NCBI GenBank assembly: GCA_963580285.1 | Contig: OY757010.1 | Location: forward strand, 69,407,659-69,471,658 | DNA: 64,000 bases | Reading direction: 5' to 3' | DNA from: Lucinisca nassula | Taxonomy: Eukaryota; Mollusca; Bivalvia; Lucinida; Lucinidae | In this document: in pieces, positions 32,418 through 42,329 of the stretch | How the letters are laid out: each line of letters starts with the position of its first letter | How positions within the stretch are numbered: the stretch's first letter is position 1 | Made by a program: the position numbers and the translations under genes | Notes under the pieces: generated by a model | Seen by the model: the letters and a program-made list of their open reading frames with translations, nothing else | Databases searched by the model: none | Told to the model about the DNA's origin: nothing

Positions 32418-32633
32418 TTAACCCTTTTTTGTACCAAATGGAATCTTCCTCCTTATATATAGTAAGTTTAGGGGTGCCATGTTTTGTTTTCGTCAAAATT
32501 TATTTGGAAAATGGCTGAACTCTTTGCAAACAGTGTAGGCCCTGATCAGACGCCGCGTTCTGCAGCGTCTGATCTGGGCCTGCACTGTTTGCCCGGGTAT
32601 CCGTTTTGGGGTTTCCGGTAACAAATGGGTTAA
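32418..32633. mobile_element. TTAA MITE, type 1, intact, shared by both arms
   Basis: TTAA 32,418-32,421 and 32,630-32,633 around 208 bp. The ends are CCCTTTTTTGTACC and GGTAACAAATGGG. The hairpin is GTGTAGGCCCTGATCAGACGCCGCG...GCAGCGTCTGATCTGGGCC at about 32,533-32,584. The right-arm mate at 44,391-44,592 has lost most of the hairpin centre. Confidence 0.85.
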
Positions 32634-34094
32634 GGACATGAATGACTAGTGAAGGTTCTGATCAGACTGCGCATACACACAGTCTCTGTCTGCATGGCCC
32701 TTCATTAGGTTAACCCTTGAAATTTTGGGAGATTTTATGCCCCATGTCATACTGAATGGGCGTAAAGACTGGATATATATTTTCGCTAGTAAGGGGGCCC
32801 TACTGGGCCCTTTTCTTGGGGCGTAGCTCAAGTAAAATCAAACACTAAGATTGACCAAAGAAAAGGGGCCCTACTTAGCCCTTTTCTTGGGGCATAGCTC
32901 AAGTAAAATCAAACACTAAGACTGACCATAGAAAATTTCATGGGTGACCTTTTCTTTTCTTAGGCCATCATTATACAACAAATGACAAAATTCCCTACTG
33001 ATTAGCTAGTTATCTCCCCTTACCGCGACTGGTGACAAATTTGACGACCAGTCTCACCCAGCGACAGCAATTTGAAGAATGTATTCCTCAACATGCTAAT
33101 TTGTAACATTGAGCTGAATTCTTTTTGGTGTGAATCTACCGGACATTGTTCTGTACAATGTGACATAAAATCATAGTGGCCAATTCAGAGAAGTCCACCC
33201 TAGTAGTCCATAATCTCACACCTTTATTTTAATGAAAAGCTTAATTTTATTCACACCTGGGAAAGAGCAAGACGCTCATGTCACGGGTAGAACACAATTG
33301 AGAAGGGTCATACAAAACGAACCTGTTTATACCTCAATAACTTTTTTCGGCCTAAAAGAAGCTGAATTTAAAAAGTTTCTGATTCTAAATCTCGACAAGA
33401 TCTTTAAAACAATATATACTATGCCTATGTGGTTGATGGCAGACAAAATCATGCTGCAAAATATAGCCAAAAATGTCACTTTTCTATATACCGTAGTTTG
33501 ATTTCAAAATTGTCTAAATTTCAAGCTTTACCAATTAGACATGTCACTGGTTGCTTAAGAACATAAGCTATCAGATATAGAATTAAAAAATGTCTCAGAC
33601 TTCAAGTTCAGCTAAAATCTGAATACCAGGTGTAGCACTGAACATATCATGCGTTCGTTATGCAAATGGCATTTCTATACCCCTTGCAATTTGTTTTAAA
33701 AGGTCATTATGTAATCAAATAATCTGATTTTCACCTTTTTGAACCTCAACCCAATTTATTGGAACCGCAGCGAAGTTATGTTGTGGTTGGTTGTGTTGCA
33801 GTTTACAAACCTGTCAGCACTATTTAGGTCATTTTGGATATGTTGCCTTTGATTTTGTGGTACATTTGCTCGAGCCCTACCGCCTAAAGGGTTTAAGGAA
33901 AGGTCTGACTTGCAACTACCAGGTAATTAGGTAATAAATAGTATATGATTATATGGCTGGAACATGTAGGACAAACAGATCTGTCATCCTGCTCAGAACG
34001 TTCTTGTCATATTTCACTATACATGTACCACATCTTGTACAGTTTTCTAAAAGTAGTTCTAGTTTCAAGGAGACAGCTGTACTGCCATTATAAT
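32634..34094. other. Arm sequence, mostly unique, with an 83 bp tandem duplication
   Basis: At 32,785-32,930 'aaggggccctacttagccc', 'ttttcttggggcatagctc' and 'aagtaaaatcaaacactaag' occur twice in tandem, as in the right arm (44,100-44,235). The rest (33.0-34.09 kb) has no recognised gene and aligns to 42.95-44.05 kb with about 6% differences by eye. A diverged family A-like SINE 3' end may lie at 33,784-33,890 ('cctgtcagcactatttaggt'). Confidence 0.45.
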
Positions 34095-34320
34095 CCTTAG
34101 CATTGGGACATATGGGCCTAAGCAAACACTGTAGACCCTGATCAGACTGCTTATGCAGACCCAGGTCAGTCTACTTCCGAGATCTGATCTGGATCTCCAC
34201 TCTTTCTCGTTCCATCTGCACATTTTGGACTTCTTGCTGGATCATGAACAACCAATTTGGTCAAATTTTAAAATAATTACAGCAATTCCACAAGGTGTCC
34301 ATTTTTTTTTTATTTTTCTG
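34095..34320. mobile_element. Hairpin-core element (type 5 ends), shared by both arms
   Basis: Contains 'aatccttagcattgggacat', 'aagcaaacactgtagaccct', a degraded hairpin with 'gatcagactgcttatgcag' and 'cttccgagatctgatctgg', then 'gttccatctgcacattttgg', 'cttcttgctggatcatgaac' and 'aaggtgtcc'. The mate is 42,720-42,940. Confidence 0.65.
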
Positions 34321-34445
34321 GCCAGGTAAATCCCTACTATCATAAGCAAGGAAATAAATGAAGAGTTCTCTTCCCTGAAAATGAATCTGTTCACCAAATG
34401 AATAATGTGAGCATGGTATTTTTCTTTTCCTTACAATTACTTGTA

Positions 34446-34706
34446 TATACATCACGAAAACACACGTATATAATTTTGACCCCAATCGAACCCCAATTTT
34501 ATATTGTAAAACTGGTGTTTACAGGAGTAAATCTTATTTTCCTAATTTCTGCTCCAAAATATAGATTGTGGGCACTCGTTAGAACCGCCTCTCTATTTTG
34601 AGCAGAAATAAGAAAAAAAAAAAAATCAAAATTTTTCATCTTAAACTTTTCGTGTTTTCCTCGGTAAGGTTTACAATGTATTTGTATAGGCGTGTTTTAC
34701 GTAATG
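34446..34706. mobile_element. Fold-back MITE, CGAAAACACGCC ends (variant 1)
   Basis: From 'atcacgaaaacacacgtata' to 'tataggcgtgttttacgtaa', with paired 'taaaactggtgtttacagg', 'ttttcctaatttctgctcc' and a centre 'gattgtgggcactcgttaga' 'accgcctc'. One arm of the central hairpin is shortened. The right-arm mate is 42,330-42,575 and keeps the full hairpin. Confidence 0.75.
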
Positions 34707-34849
34707 AATATTCAGTTAATTAAGGTAATCTCTTTTAAATGGTCCAGCTTGTCAGTAACTGCTTCATATATCCTTGGAGGAAATCTATTCTTTGATCCCT
34801 AATTTATCAAATAACCATAGATTAACCATAACCAGTCCAGAAGTTCTAA

Positions 34850-35290
34850 ATGGATTTTAATGGACATTAAGAACATGAAACATCTTACCAAATAATTACA
34901 TTTATGTTAAAATTAGCCAGTACATAGCAACAAGATATAGCTTAGGAAAACTCTGGTGGCTTGATGGCTGGGAAAATATCCCAAATGAGCATGAAAAACT
35001 TTAGCAAATAATTAGATTTATGTTAAAATTAGCCAGACTAACATATAGCAACATGAACTATACAGGCAAGAAAGCTTAAGAAATCAAAGTACTGAAAACT
35101 CTGGTGGGTTCATAGCTGGGAAAATGTCCCAAATGAGCATGAAAAAATCTTAGCAAATAATTAGATTAATGTTAAAATTAGCAAGAATAACATAGCAACA
35201 TGAACTATACAGGCAAGAAAGCTTAAGAAATCAAAGTACTGAAAACTCTGGTGGGTCCATAGCTGGGAAAATGGTCGTAAATGGAGCATG
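34850..35290. repeat. About 130 bp tandem repeat, 3 copies
   Basis: 'gagcatgaaaaactttagca', 'aataattagatttatgttaa', 'aattagccag', 'catagcaacatgaactatac', 'gaaatcaaagtactgaaaac' and 'tctggtgggtccatagctgg' recur three times. The mirror is 41,730-42,170, at the inner end of the right arm. Confidence 0.8.
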
Positions 35291-35298
35291 TCTCTTTA

Positions 35299-35596
35299 TT
35301 TTTTGGTTTGATTTAAGGTTTAACGTCCCCGTCAACACTGTAAAGGTCATTTTGGAGGCGTTGCTTCCAATTTTGTGGGACTTTTACCCGACATTGAGAT
35401 GAAATGACATATGAAGCCCTACCGCCCAATGAAACCAATAGGGTTTATATGCATGGACGGTCCAACTCCCATCCTTTGTCTGGGCAGGCTGAGATCCTCT
35501 AAGCGGTTTACCAGTACTCGTGTGCGGGTCGGTTTCAGCTCTGCGTGGAAGCATCATGCAGCCCATCTATTTCTTCAAGCCCCGATGGGCGGGGTC
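35299..35596 (-). mobile_element. SINE family A at inner breakpoint of left arm
   Basis: A full-length minus-strand copy with duplication GAGCATGTCTCTTTA (35,284-35,298) and GAGCATGTTTCTTTA (35,597-35,611). Homology to the right arm ends about 35-40 bp into it, at about 35,335; the right arm keeps only 'ttaaacctttaatcaaacaa' at 41,697-41,718. Confidence 0.85.
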
Positions 35597-35608
35597 GAGC
35601 ATGTTTCT

Positions 35609-35690
35609 TTAACCCATTGCATGCGGGGAAACACCTCAAAAAAGGTACCTTGGTAAACAGTGCAGCCCCAGATCAGACGCCGCAGATTCC
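35609..35690. mobile_element. Truncated TTAA hairpin-core element
   Basis: TTAACCCATTGCATGCGGGGAAACACC, then 'ggtaccttggtaaacagtgc' and 'agccccagatcagacgccgc', broken off before the second hairpin arm. Confidence 0.65.
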
Positions 35691-35694
35691 AGTG

Positions 35695-35812
35695 GAGCAT
35701 GGTTGAACATCGCAATTTTATTACCGCTGCCGGGAATCGAACAAGGGGCCTATAGCATCATAGACAAGTGCACTAACCACTGAACTACCATATTCACTAA
35801 CACGTTTGAAGA
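35695..35812 (-). mobile_element. tRNA-headed SINE, family F (minus strand)
   Basis: On the minus strand: '(t)atggtagttcagtggttag', 'tgcacttgtctatgatgc', then B-box-like 'gttcgattccc' and 'ggcagcggtaataaaattgc'. The tRNA-like head is clear; the tail is not defined. Confidence 0.6.
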
Positions 35813-35880
35813 GTTTCTTCTGCGAGTTCTACGCCTACTAGTAATGTGCTGGGCTCCTCTGGTGGATACTCGCACAGTAT

Positions 35881-36014
35881 TCTTCCGATGAGTGCGGGGC
35901 CTACTCTGGCACATCTTCCGATGAGTGCGGGGCCTACTCTGGCACATCTTCCGATGAGTGCGGGGCCTACTCTGGCACATCTTCCGATGAGTGCAGGGCC
36001 TACTCTGGAACATC
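35881..36014. repeat. 33 bp tandem repeat, 4 copies
   Basis: The unit is 'cttccgatgagtgcgggg' plus 'cctactctggcacat'. The four units are almost identical, suggesting a recent expansion. It has no counterpart elsewhere in the window. Confidence 0.9.
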
Positions 36015-36097
36015 TTGGCACTCATTCATATACATGTACAAGGTTCATCAACGACAATTTGTACAATGCCTATCAACCCTCCCTTAAAGGTCGCCAT

Positions 36098-36205
36098 GGT
36101 GGAGAGTGATAGCTCAGTGACTAGTGCACTTGCCTCTGATGCTAGAACCACCCCCACCCCAAACCCCCATCCCGGGCTCGATACACGGCAGTGGTGGAAA
36201 AGTTC
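36098..36205 (+). mobile_element. tRNA-headed SINE fragment related to family F
   Basis: 'gagagtgatagctcagtgac', 'tagtgcacttgcctctgatg', a C-rich interruption, then 'cccgggctcgatacacgg' and 'cagtggtggaaa' give A-box and B-box-like parts of a tRNA head followed by a short body. Confidence 0.55.
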
Positions 36206-36340
36206 GGTTTCAGAACATGCTCCATTGGCGTCATTTGCAGCGATGAATGCCCTAAAATGCTCCATCCTTCGGATATATACAGCCCATTTTAAGTGACCAC
36301 AAATTTCTCTGTACATGTATCTTAGCCATAGTTTAACCCG

Positions 36341-36607
36341 TGCATCACGAAAACGTCTTTATAATTTTGACCCCCCTTGAACCCCGCTTTTATATAGTAA
36401 AAATGTAAACCTTATTTTCCTTCTTTCTGCTCTAAAATATAGATTGTGGGTATTCACTAGAACCGCCTCGATGAGACGGCTCTAACGAGTACCCAAATCT
36501 ATATTTTGAGCAGAAAAAAGAAAAATATATCACGTTTTTTCATAAAATTTTCGTTTTTTCGGCGATATATTTTACAATGTACTTATATTGGCGTGTTTTC
36601 GTAATAT
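36341..36607. mobile_element. Fold-back MITE, CGAAAACACGCC ends (variant 1)
   Basis: From 'gcatcacgaaaacgtcttta' to 'attggcgtgttttcgtaata', with central hairpin 'tagattgtgggtattcacta' 'gaaccgcctcg' paired to 'gagacggctctaacgagtac' 'ccaaatcta'. About 267 bp. Confidence 0.8.
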
Positions 36608-36639
36608 CTGCTTTGTTGTCTGCTGGTAACTTTGAAAGT

Positions 36640-36805
36640 CTTTTTTTTTGCAAACAGTGTGGTCTCAGATCAGATATCTCACAGGAGCAGTCTGATCAGG
36701 GACCACACTCTTTGCTTTTATGTGTTTGTATGTTTGAAAAGTTTGCAAGAAGACGCAGCAGACGACATAAACACACATATTTTCAGATGTTCTTAAGGGT
36801 TGTAC
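36640..36805. mobile_element. Type 2 TTAA hairpin-core element, right part
   Basis: GTGTGGTCTCAGATCAGATATC...CAGTCTGATCAGGGACCACACTC hairpin, 'gtttgcaagaagacgcagca', 'gacgacataaacacac' and 'cagatgttcttaagggttg'. A reversed fragment of the same family follows at about 36,850-37,010 without a hairpin. Confidence 0.6.
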
Positions 36806-37356
36806 ATGTACCGAAAAGACGAAAATTTCATCAATCATGAAAAAGGAGTTAACTGAATTGCCTGAAATCCCCAACAAAAACCGTATCTGAAAATGTCTAT
36901 GCCGTAGTTCTTGCAAAATTTCAAACATTTTTTTGCATAGAGGCCTGAAAGTAACCAGCAGACAACAAAGCAGGCGACAATTGCTGTGATTGGCATCTTA
37001 ACACTAAATTAGCGAACCTATGGTACAAACATCCAAAGACATGTTGGCTGTATGTCACCCACAAATAAAGAAACTTACTGGATTTTCTGTCTGTGAAAGG
37101 GGTCACTTGAAGTTAAGTACCAGTTTCTTAACTGCTGTAGATAGACACAAAAGATCTAATGTCATTTTCTCATTAACCGGAGATAGAAATTTTCTACCCA
37201 GTTTGGTATCAATAGCTATAGCTGTCATACCGTTGACATATCCCTTTTGAAATGCTTTTGCTTCAGCAAAGAGAGGATGGTCTAACAGTTGACAGGAATT
37301 TTACCCCATCTTATACAGGAAACCCCCGAAATTGTACACTACCAAAAGCAGAGACC

Positions 37357-37600
37357 AGGGGCCAGTTGTTCAAAACTAACGATGGCGTTAGTTAACATAT
37401 CATTGAAACTTAGATAATTTAATATGGCAAATATGCTAATATTTTTGATGAAAAAATGTGAGCAGATTGCAAAAGCTGCTTATATTTTTTCAGCACAAAT
37501 ACCAAAATTTTAGATATTGAACTTGCTAGAACAGTTAACATCATGACCGCTAACGAGCTCGTTAAGCTAACGAGGCTTTGAACAACTGGGCCCTGGACTG
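37357..37600. mobile_element. Fold-back element with CCAGTTGTTCAAA ends
   Basis: 'CCAGGGGCCAGTTGTTCAAA' at the left mirrors 'TTTGAACAACTGGGCCCTGG' at the right, and inner 'actaacgatggcgttagtta' mirrors 'gctaacgagctcgttaagct'. About 240 bp, AT-rich centre, no coding content. Target-site duplication unclear. Confidence 0.7.
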
Positions 37601-37724
37601 CCTGATCAAGACTTTCACTATCTACAAAAGTGTTGAATTGTAAACTTCTAAAAATAGCTCCACTCGATGCCACACAATCTTGCTATATACAACATGTATA
37701 TAGACATGCATTTATACCTGTTTT

Positions 37725-37990
37725 GTTTGATTTGAGGTTTAACGTCCCCGTCAACACTGTAAAGGTCATTTTAGAGACGTTGCTTCCAATTTTGTGGGAC
37801 TTTTACCCGACATTGAGATGAAATAACATCTCAAGCCCTGTCCTCCAATGAAACAAATAGGGTTTGTAAGCATCGACGGACCGACTCGCACCGCTTTGCC
37901 GATCCTCTAAGCGGTTTACCAGTACTCGTGTGCGGTCGGTTTCAGCTCTGCGTGGAAGCATCATGTGGCCCATTTATTTCTTCAACCCCC
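37725..37990 (-). mobile_element. SINE family A (minus strand), in spacer
   Basis: 'tgtttgatttgaggtttaac' through 'cgtggaagcatcatgtggcc' to 'ttcttcaacccccatg'; the 5' stem is slightly degraded and a short piece after 'ctcgcaccgctttgcc' is missing. Confidence 0.8.
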
Positions 37991-38006
37991 ATGTAGTGCT
38001 GTGAGT

Positions 38007-38051
38007 ACTCATTAGAATCCACTACTTTTTGCCACGCGGATTCTAATGAGT
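38007..38051. repeat. Perfect 14 bp inverted repeat near palindrome centre
   Basis: ACTCATTAGAATCC (38,007-38,020) and GGATTCTAATGAGT (38,038-38,051) around a 17 nt loop. A (GT)n/(GTGC)n run follows at 38,062-38,104. Confidence 0.8.
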
Positions 38052-38103
38052 ATGCATTACATGTGTCTGTGTGTGTGTGTGTGCGTGCGTGCGTGCGTGA
38101 GTG

Positions 38104-38335
38104 TTTGTCGTCCCACCAGCAGCTAAGTTCATATGGAGACGGAAATTCGGTTTAGATACTCATCGGAAAGTCTGGACGTGCCCGGAATTGAACCCGCGAC
38201 CCACGACGACAAGAAGCTTAACAACTACACGACGGATGCTACATTTCAAGATAAATCAGAAAAACCTCCCTTCAAGGACAGTTGTCAGTTTCTGGCGAAA
38301 GAATGTGCACTGTACTGGTTAACAGCTTACGTATA
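38104..38335 (-). mobile_element. SINE family C-like fragment joined to a family D fragment
   Basis: 38,104-38,225: 'gtcgtcccaccagcagctaa', 'catatggagacggaaattcg', 'gaaagtctggacgtgcccgg' and 'aattgaacccgcgacc', a family C relative in minus orientation. 38,270-38,335: 'aggacagttgtcagtttctg', 'gcgaaagaatgtgcactgta' and 'ctggttaacagctta', a family D middle piece in the opposite sense. Confidence 0.6.
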
Positions 38336-38518
38336 AGCCTGTCAAGGTAAAGTGTGGTTATGTAAACTGACCGGCGGCTCACAAATGACCTAAATAGTGT
38401 TGACGGGGCCGTGAATCTCCAAACAAACAACCAAAGAAAAACCTCCCTAAAGTATCCTAAATGTATGGTTATCTGGAACTATGGGAAGAACAATTGTTAT
38501 CCGCTAAATTACCTGTGT

Positions 38519-38832
38519 CCGATTGATTGATTGTATTGGGAGTTTAACGGCCCAGTCAACACTATTTTAGTTCATTTGTAAGCCGGTCAGTTTATCTATC
38601 CGCACTTTCCTGGGCAGGCTTATACGTAAGCGGTTAACCATTACAGTGCACATTCTTTCGCCAGAAACCGCCAACTGCCCTTCTTGAATCAGCGGAAGGG
38701 AGAGAATGATCGTAGAAAAGATTTCATGATCAATCTCCACGACAGAATGTTGCCGAACCAGGCAGGAAACGAACCCGCGTCCTCCTGATCACCAGTCAGG
38801 CGCGCACCCGACTGAGCTACCGAGGCCGGGTA
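38519..38832 (-). mobile_element. tRNA-headed SINE, family D, full length (minus strand)
   Basis: On the minus strand the head is 'CCCGGCCTCGGTAGCTCAGT' with A-box TAGCTCAGTCGG and B-box GGTTCGTTTCC. The body follows: 'ttcggcaacattctgtcgtg', 'gaaagaatgtgcactgtaat', 'ggttaaccgcttacgtataa' 'gcctgcccagg', and a 3' part 'aatagtgttgactgggccgt' 'taaactccc' with a (CAAT)n-like end. The 'ccgctta...gcctgcccagg' and 'tgttgac...gttaaac' segments closely resemble family A. Confidence 0.75.
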
Positions 38833-39005
38833 CCTGTGTCCGATTAAAGCTACGCGACAAACTATATATACGTTAATAGGGAACATGTTTTATTGGCCAA
38901 AATTTTAGCATTACTACGCTAGATAGCGAAAATGTGGTTTAAGATTATAAAAATTCAATATTTTACCGTTAATTTGAATATAATTTATATATATATTTCA
39001 TCAAA

Positions 39006-39232
39006 TTAACCCATTTTGTACCAAATGGGATCTTCCTCCTCATATATAGCAGGAGTCCAGTTCAAAATTTAGGGTGTCAGGTTTTGTTTTCTTCATAATT
39101 TGTTAGGAAAATGGTTGAGCCTTTTGCAAACAGTGTAGGCCCAGATCAGACGCCGCGTTCTGCGGTGTCTGATCTGGACATGGACTGTTTACCAACTACC
39201 CTTTTTGGAGTTTCCAATACAAAATAGGTTAA
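39006..39232. mobile_element. TTAA MITE, type 1, intact
   Basis: TTAA 39,006-39,009 and 39,229-39,232; ends CCCATTTTGTACCAAATGG and CCAATACAAAATAGG; hairpin GTGTAGGCCCAGATCAGACGCCGCG...CGGTGTCTGATCTGGACATGG. Confidence 0.85.
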
Positions 39233-40435
39233 GATTGGTCAATTACACTCTTCTGGAGTCCATGTCTGTTGGTCTGAATTTGCCATTTTTTTGTCTATGG
39301 ATTAATCATTTAGGTTCATCTGCTCTCCAAGGGGGGCATTTGTGGAAGATTTGACTCTTCTATTATTATAACTTTGTCTTCTATTCTGTTAACAAGGCTT
39401 TGGTACTACAACCTAAACTACTTAGAATAAAAACAGGACCCTTCAATAGTACATTAGCAAAAATGCTCGACAGTATCTAATTTTAAACTGCAGTAATTAA
39501 AACATTCATTATGCATTGAAAAATGTGAGTGAAAATTTAAGAAGAAAAATGATTTTTCTTTCCTCCAATATTAAATTTGAGAAAATCAAATAAAAACAAA
39601 TGGGGTCATTTTGAGGTTGTTTTAATTTTTTCAGGATTTTCGGAGCTGGAAAAACTGCCAGTACAGTAAGGTCCCTTTCTTTCTCCCGATACTGTTTTCG
39701 GTCAATTTTGACCATGATAGCAGGTTTCCGTTGATTTGACATGAGGCATGATGATCCCAAGGGACTTTAGAGCGACTTCAAATTAGCCATGGTAAACCAG
39801 TTACCCATGTTCGATCCATAGTAGTTTCAGCGTTCATATCCCCAGCCAGCAAGAAAAGCGATAACAATCGGCCCAACGTTGGCCCGGCATCCTTTGCAGG
39901 CAGTTTTTGCTCGCGTGCAAGACCATTACCTTGCCTATTAAAATGATAAAGCTGATCAGACGCCCCTGTATACCAGTAAATTTGTCAAAAACTTATCTTA
40001 ACTAGCTCTTGACAATAACCAATCTGTCCATAAAACCAATATCCTGAATCTAGAAGACATTTTAATTTTCCGCCTGAAAATTTTAAAGCAATAAAAGTCA
40101 ATTGGTAGCAAAGCTTGTACTCGTCTTTATCTATTTATTGACGTCTCACACGTCAATTTTAAACGAAAAGGACACCCTACTGGACATCAGCTTTGTTTCA
40201 AACAAAACACGTATTTGACAACAAGGGAATTGTGAGGCACTGAATCGCTCACAGGCGTTCGAACCCCATCCGGAACCCTCATACCTGTAATTCAAATGCC
40301 GGAATGAAATTTTTGTCCCAACAGACCAAAGAGCTTTAGTGTATAGCCTCGAAATTTGAAACATGATTGCAACATAATACACATCGTTCAAGTAAGAAAT
40401 TCAGAGCACAGGTAAAAGATGAAATGAACCCCCTC
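39233..40435. other. Spacer sequence without recognised feature
   Basis: Unique-looking, AT-rich. Minus-strand frames near 39,509-39,760 and 40,146-40,391 are short and resemble no family I know. Confidence 0.35.
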
Positions 40436-40890
40436 ACTCAAATCTTGTGAACAGGATAGAAGACAAAGCTATCATCATAGAAGCATCAAACCTTCCACAG
40501 ATGTTCCACTCGGAGAGAGGATGAACTCTATTGGTTTTGAATGTCAATCGTCAAATGTCAGGTCCCAATGGACTTGGCATTAAAAAATCTTGTGAACAGG
40601 GTAGAAGACAAAGCTATCATCATAGAAGCATCAAACCTTCCACAAATGTTCCCCATGGAGGATGAACCCTATTGATTCTCAAGGTCAGGGTCACGATGGA
40701 CTTAACATTAAAAGCCTTGTGGACCGGATAGAAGACAAAACAATCATCTTGGAATCATCAAACCTTTTTACAAATGTTCCTCATGGAGAGAGGATGAACT
40801 CTATTGATTTACAATGTCAAAGGTCAAGGTCCCAAACCTTTTAAACAGGATATAAGACAAAGTGATCATCATATAAGCATCAAAGGTAAT
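40436..40890. repeat. GGTCA-type tandem repeat, about 3.3 copies
   Basis: 'cttgtgaacaggatagaaga', 'caaagctatcatcatagaag', 'catcaaaccttccacagatg' and 'gaggatgaactctattg' recur with starts near 40,446, 40,590, 40,714 and 40,838. Units carry 'aatgtcaaaggtcaaggtcc'-type segments. Confidence 0.7.
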
Positions 40891-40899
40891 ATACAACGC

Positions 40900-41182
40900 T
40901 TACATCATAAAAATACGCCTATATAATTTTCAACCCCACTGAACCCCACTTTTATACAGTAAAACTGGGGTCTACAGGGGTAAACCTTATTTTTCTTATT
41001 TCTGATCTAAAATATAGATTGTCGGTACCCGTTAGAACCGCATCGGTGAGGCGGTTCTAACGTGTACCCACAATCTATATTTTGAGCTGAAATAAGAAAA
41101 ATATCCAAAACAAATATCTTAAAATGTTCGTTTTTTTCGGCTGTAAAGTTTACAATGTATTTGTATAGAAGTGTTATCGTAA
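40900..41182. mobile_element. Fold-back MITE, variant 1, near-complete hairpin
   Basis: From 'acatcataaaaatacgccta' to 'atagaagtgttatcgtaatg'. Central stem 'aaatatagattgtcggtacc' 'cgttagaaccgc' paired with 'gcggttctaacgtgtaccca' 'caatctatattt'. Confidence 0.8.
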
Positions 41183-41183
41183 T

Positions 41184-41470
41184 GTGATTTGAGGTTTAAC
41201 GTCCCCGTCAACACTTTGTAGGTCATTTTGGAGACTGCTTCCAATTTGTGGGACTTTTACCCGACATTGAGATGAAATGACATCCCAAGCCCTGTCGCCC
41301 AATGAAACAAATATGGTTTATAAGCATGGACGGTCCGACCCGCACCGCTTTGCCTGGGCAGTCTTAGATCCTCTAAGCGGTTAACCAGTACTCGTGTGCG
41401 GTCGGTTTCAGCTATGCGTGGAAGCATCATACAGCCCATCTATTTCTTCAAGCCCCGATTAGCGGGGGCC
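41184..41470 (-). mobile_element. SINE family A (minus strand), in spacer
   Basis: 'gatttgaggtttaacgtccc' to 'cttcaagccccgattagcgg', full length; it abuts the preceding fold-back element directly. Confidence 0.8.
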
Positions 41471-41654
41471 ATAACTGTACCTAGCCTCATACGTTTTTCA
41501 CTAATGTTGCCAGCTGCATTTCAAACATTTTTACACGCAGGCAATTAAAGTGTATTCCTGGCAGTCTGATCTGGGTCCACACTGTTTGCAACAATGACTT
41601 TTGAAAGAAACCAGCAGATGACAAAGCAGGCGACAACGAGGTTATAAAACGTTT

Positions 41655-41681
41655 TTCATGCTCAACTCAGCTGAGCATGAA
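41655..41681. repeat. Perfect 10 bp hairpin next to right-arm inner breakpoint
   Basis: TTCATGCTCA (41,655-41,664) and TGAGCATGAA (41,672-41,681) around a 7 nt loop, only about 10-20 bp outside the point where homology to the left arm starts. Confidence 0.8.
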
Positions 41682-41729
41682 ATTTGTGGTGCTCATAAAA
41701 ATTAAACGTTAAACCTTTAATCAAACAAA

Positions 41730-42170
41730 CAAATAAAGAAACATGCTCCATTTAGGACCATTTTTCCAGCCATCAATCCACCAAAGTTTTCAGTACTTTG
41801 ATTTCTTAGGCTTTCATGCCTGTATAGTTCATGTTGCTATGTTATTCTGGCTAATTTTAACGCAAATCTAATTATTTGGTAAAATTTTTCATGCTCATTT
41901 GGGACATTTCCCAGCCATCAATCCACCAAAGTTTTCAGTACTTTGATTTCTTAAGCTTTCATGCCAGTATATTTCATGTTGCTATATGTTAGTCCGGCTA
42001 ATTTTAACATAAATCTAATCATTTCGTAAGATTTTTCATGCTCATTTGGAACCATTTTCCCAGCCACCAAGCCACCATAGTTTTCCTAAGCTATTTCTTG
42101 TTGCTATGTTCTGGCTAATTTTAACATAAATCTAATTATTTGGTAAGATGTTTCATGTTCTTAATGCCCT
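41730..42170. repeat. About 130 bp tandem repeat, mirror of 34.85-35.29 kb
   Basis: 'ccatcaatccaccaaagttt', 'tcagtactttgatttctt', 'gttgctatgttattctggct' and 'aattttaacataaatctaat' repeat three times, in reverse complement to the left arm. Confidence 0.8.
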
Positions 42171-42329
42171 TTAAAATCCTTTTAGAACTTCTGGACTGGT
42201 TATGGTTAATCTATGGTTATTTGATAAATTAGGGATCAAAGAACTGATTTCCTCCAAGGATATATGAAGCTGTTACTGACAAGCTGGACCATTTAAAAGA
42301 GATTACCTTAATTAACTGAATATTCATTA

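Larger units (their letters stand above)
11868..35335 (+). repeat. Left arm of giant inverted duplication
   Basis: This 23.5 kb segment matches, in reverse complement and the same order, the 18.3 kb right arm at 41,690-59,965. Anchors seen by eye (left/right): 12,026-12,180/59,340-59,510; 13,180-13,700/57,620-58,165; 18,080-18,285/51,090-51,255; 22,002-22,317/49,290-49,605; 25,380-25,620/47,640-47,890; 27,024-27,308/46,087-46,371; 31,765-32,290/44,740-45,268; 33,232-33,540/43,490-43,790; 34,095-34,320/42,720-42,940. Aligned stretches differ by about 2-6%. The left arm is longer mainly because the right lacks 28.11-31.76 kb and 23.78-25.34 kb, and because of left-only insertions. Confidence 0.9.
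35336..41689. other. Spacer between the two inverted arms
   Basis: These 6.35 kb have no mirror image beyond dispersed repeats. They are filled with SINEs of families A, C, D and F, fold-back and TTAA elements, a 33 bp tandem repeat and a short GGTCA array. The geometrical centre of the palindrome is near 38.5 kb. Confidence 0.75.
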
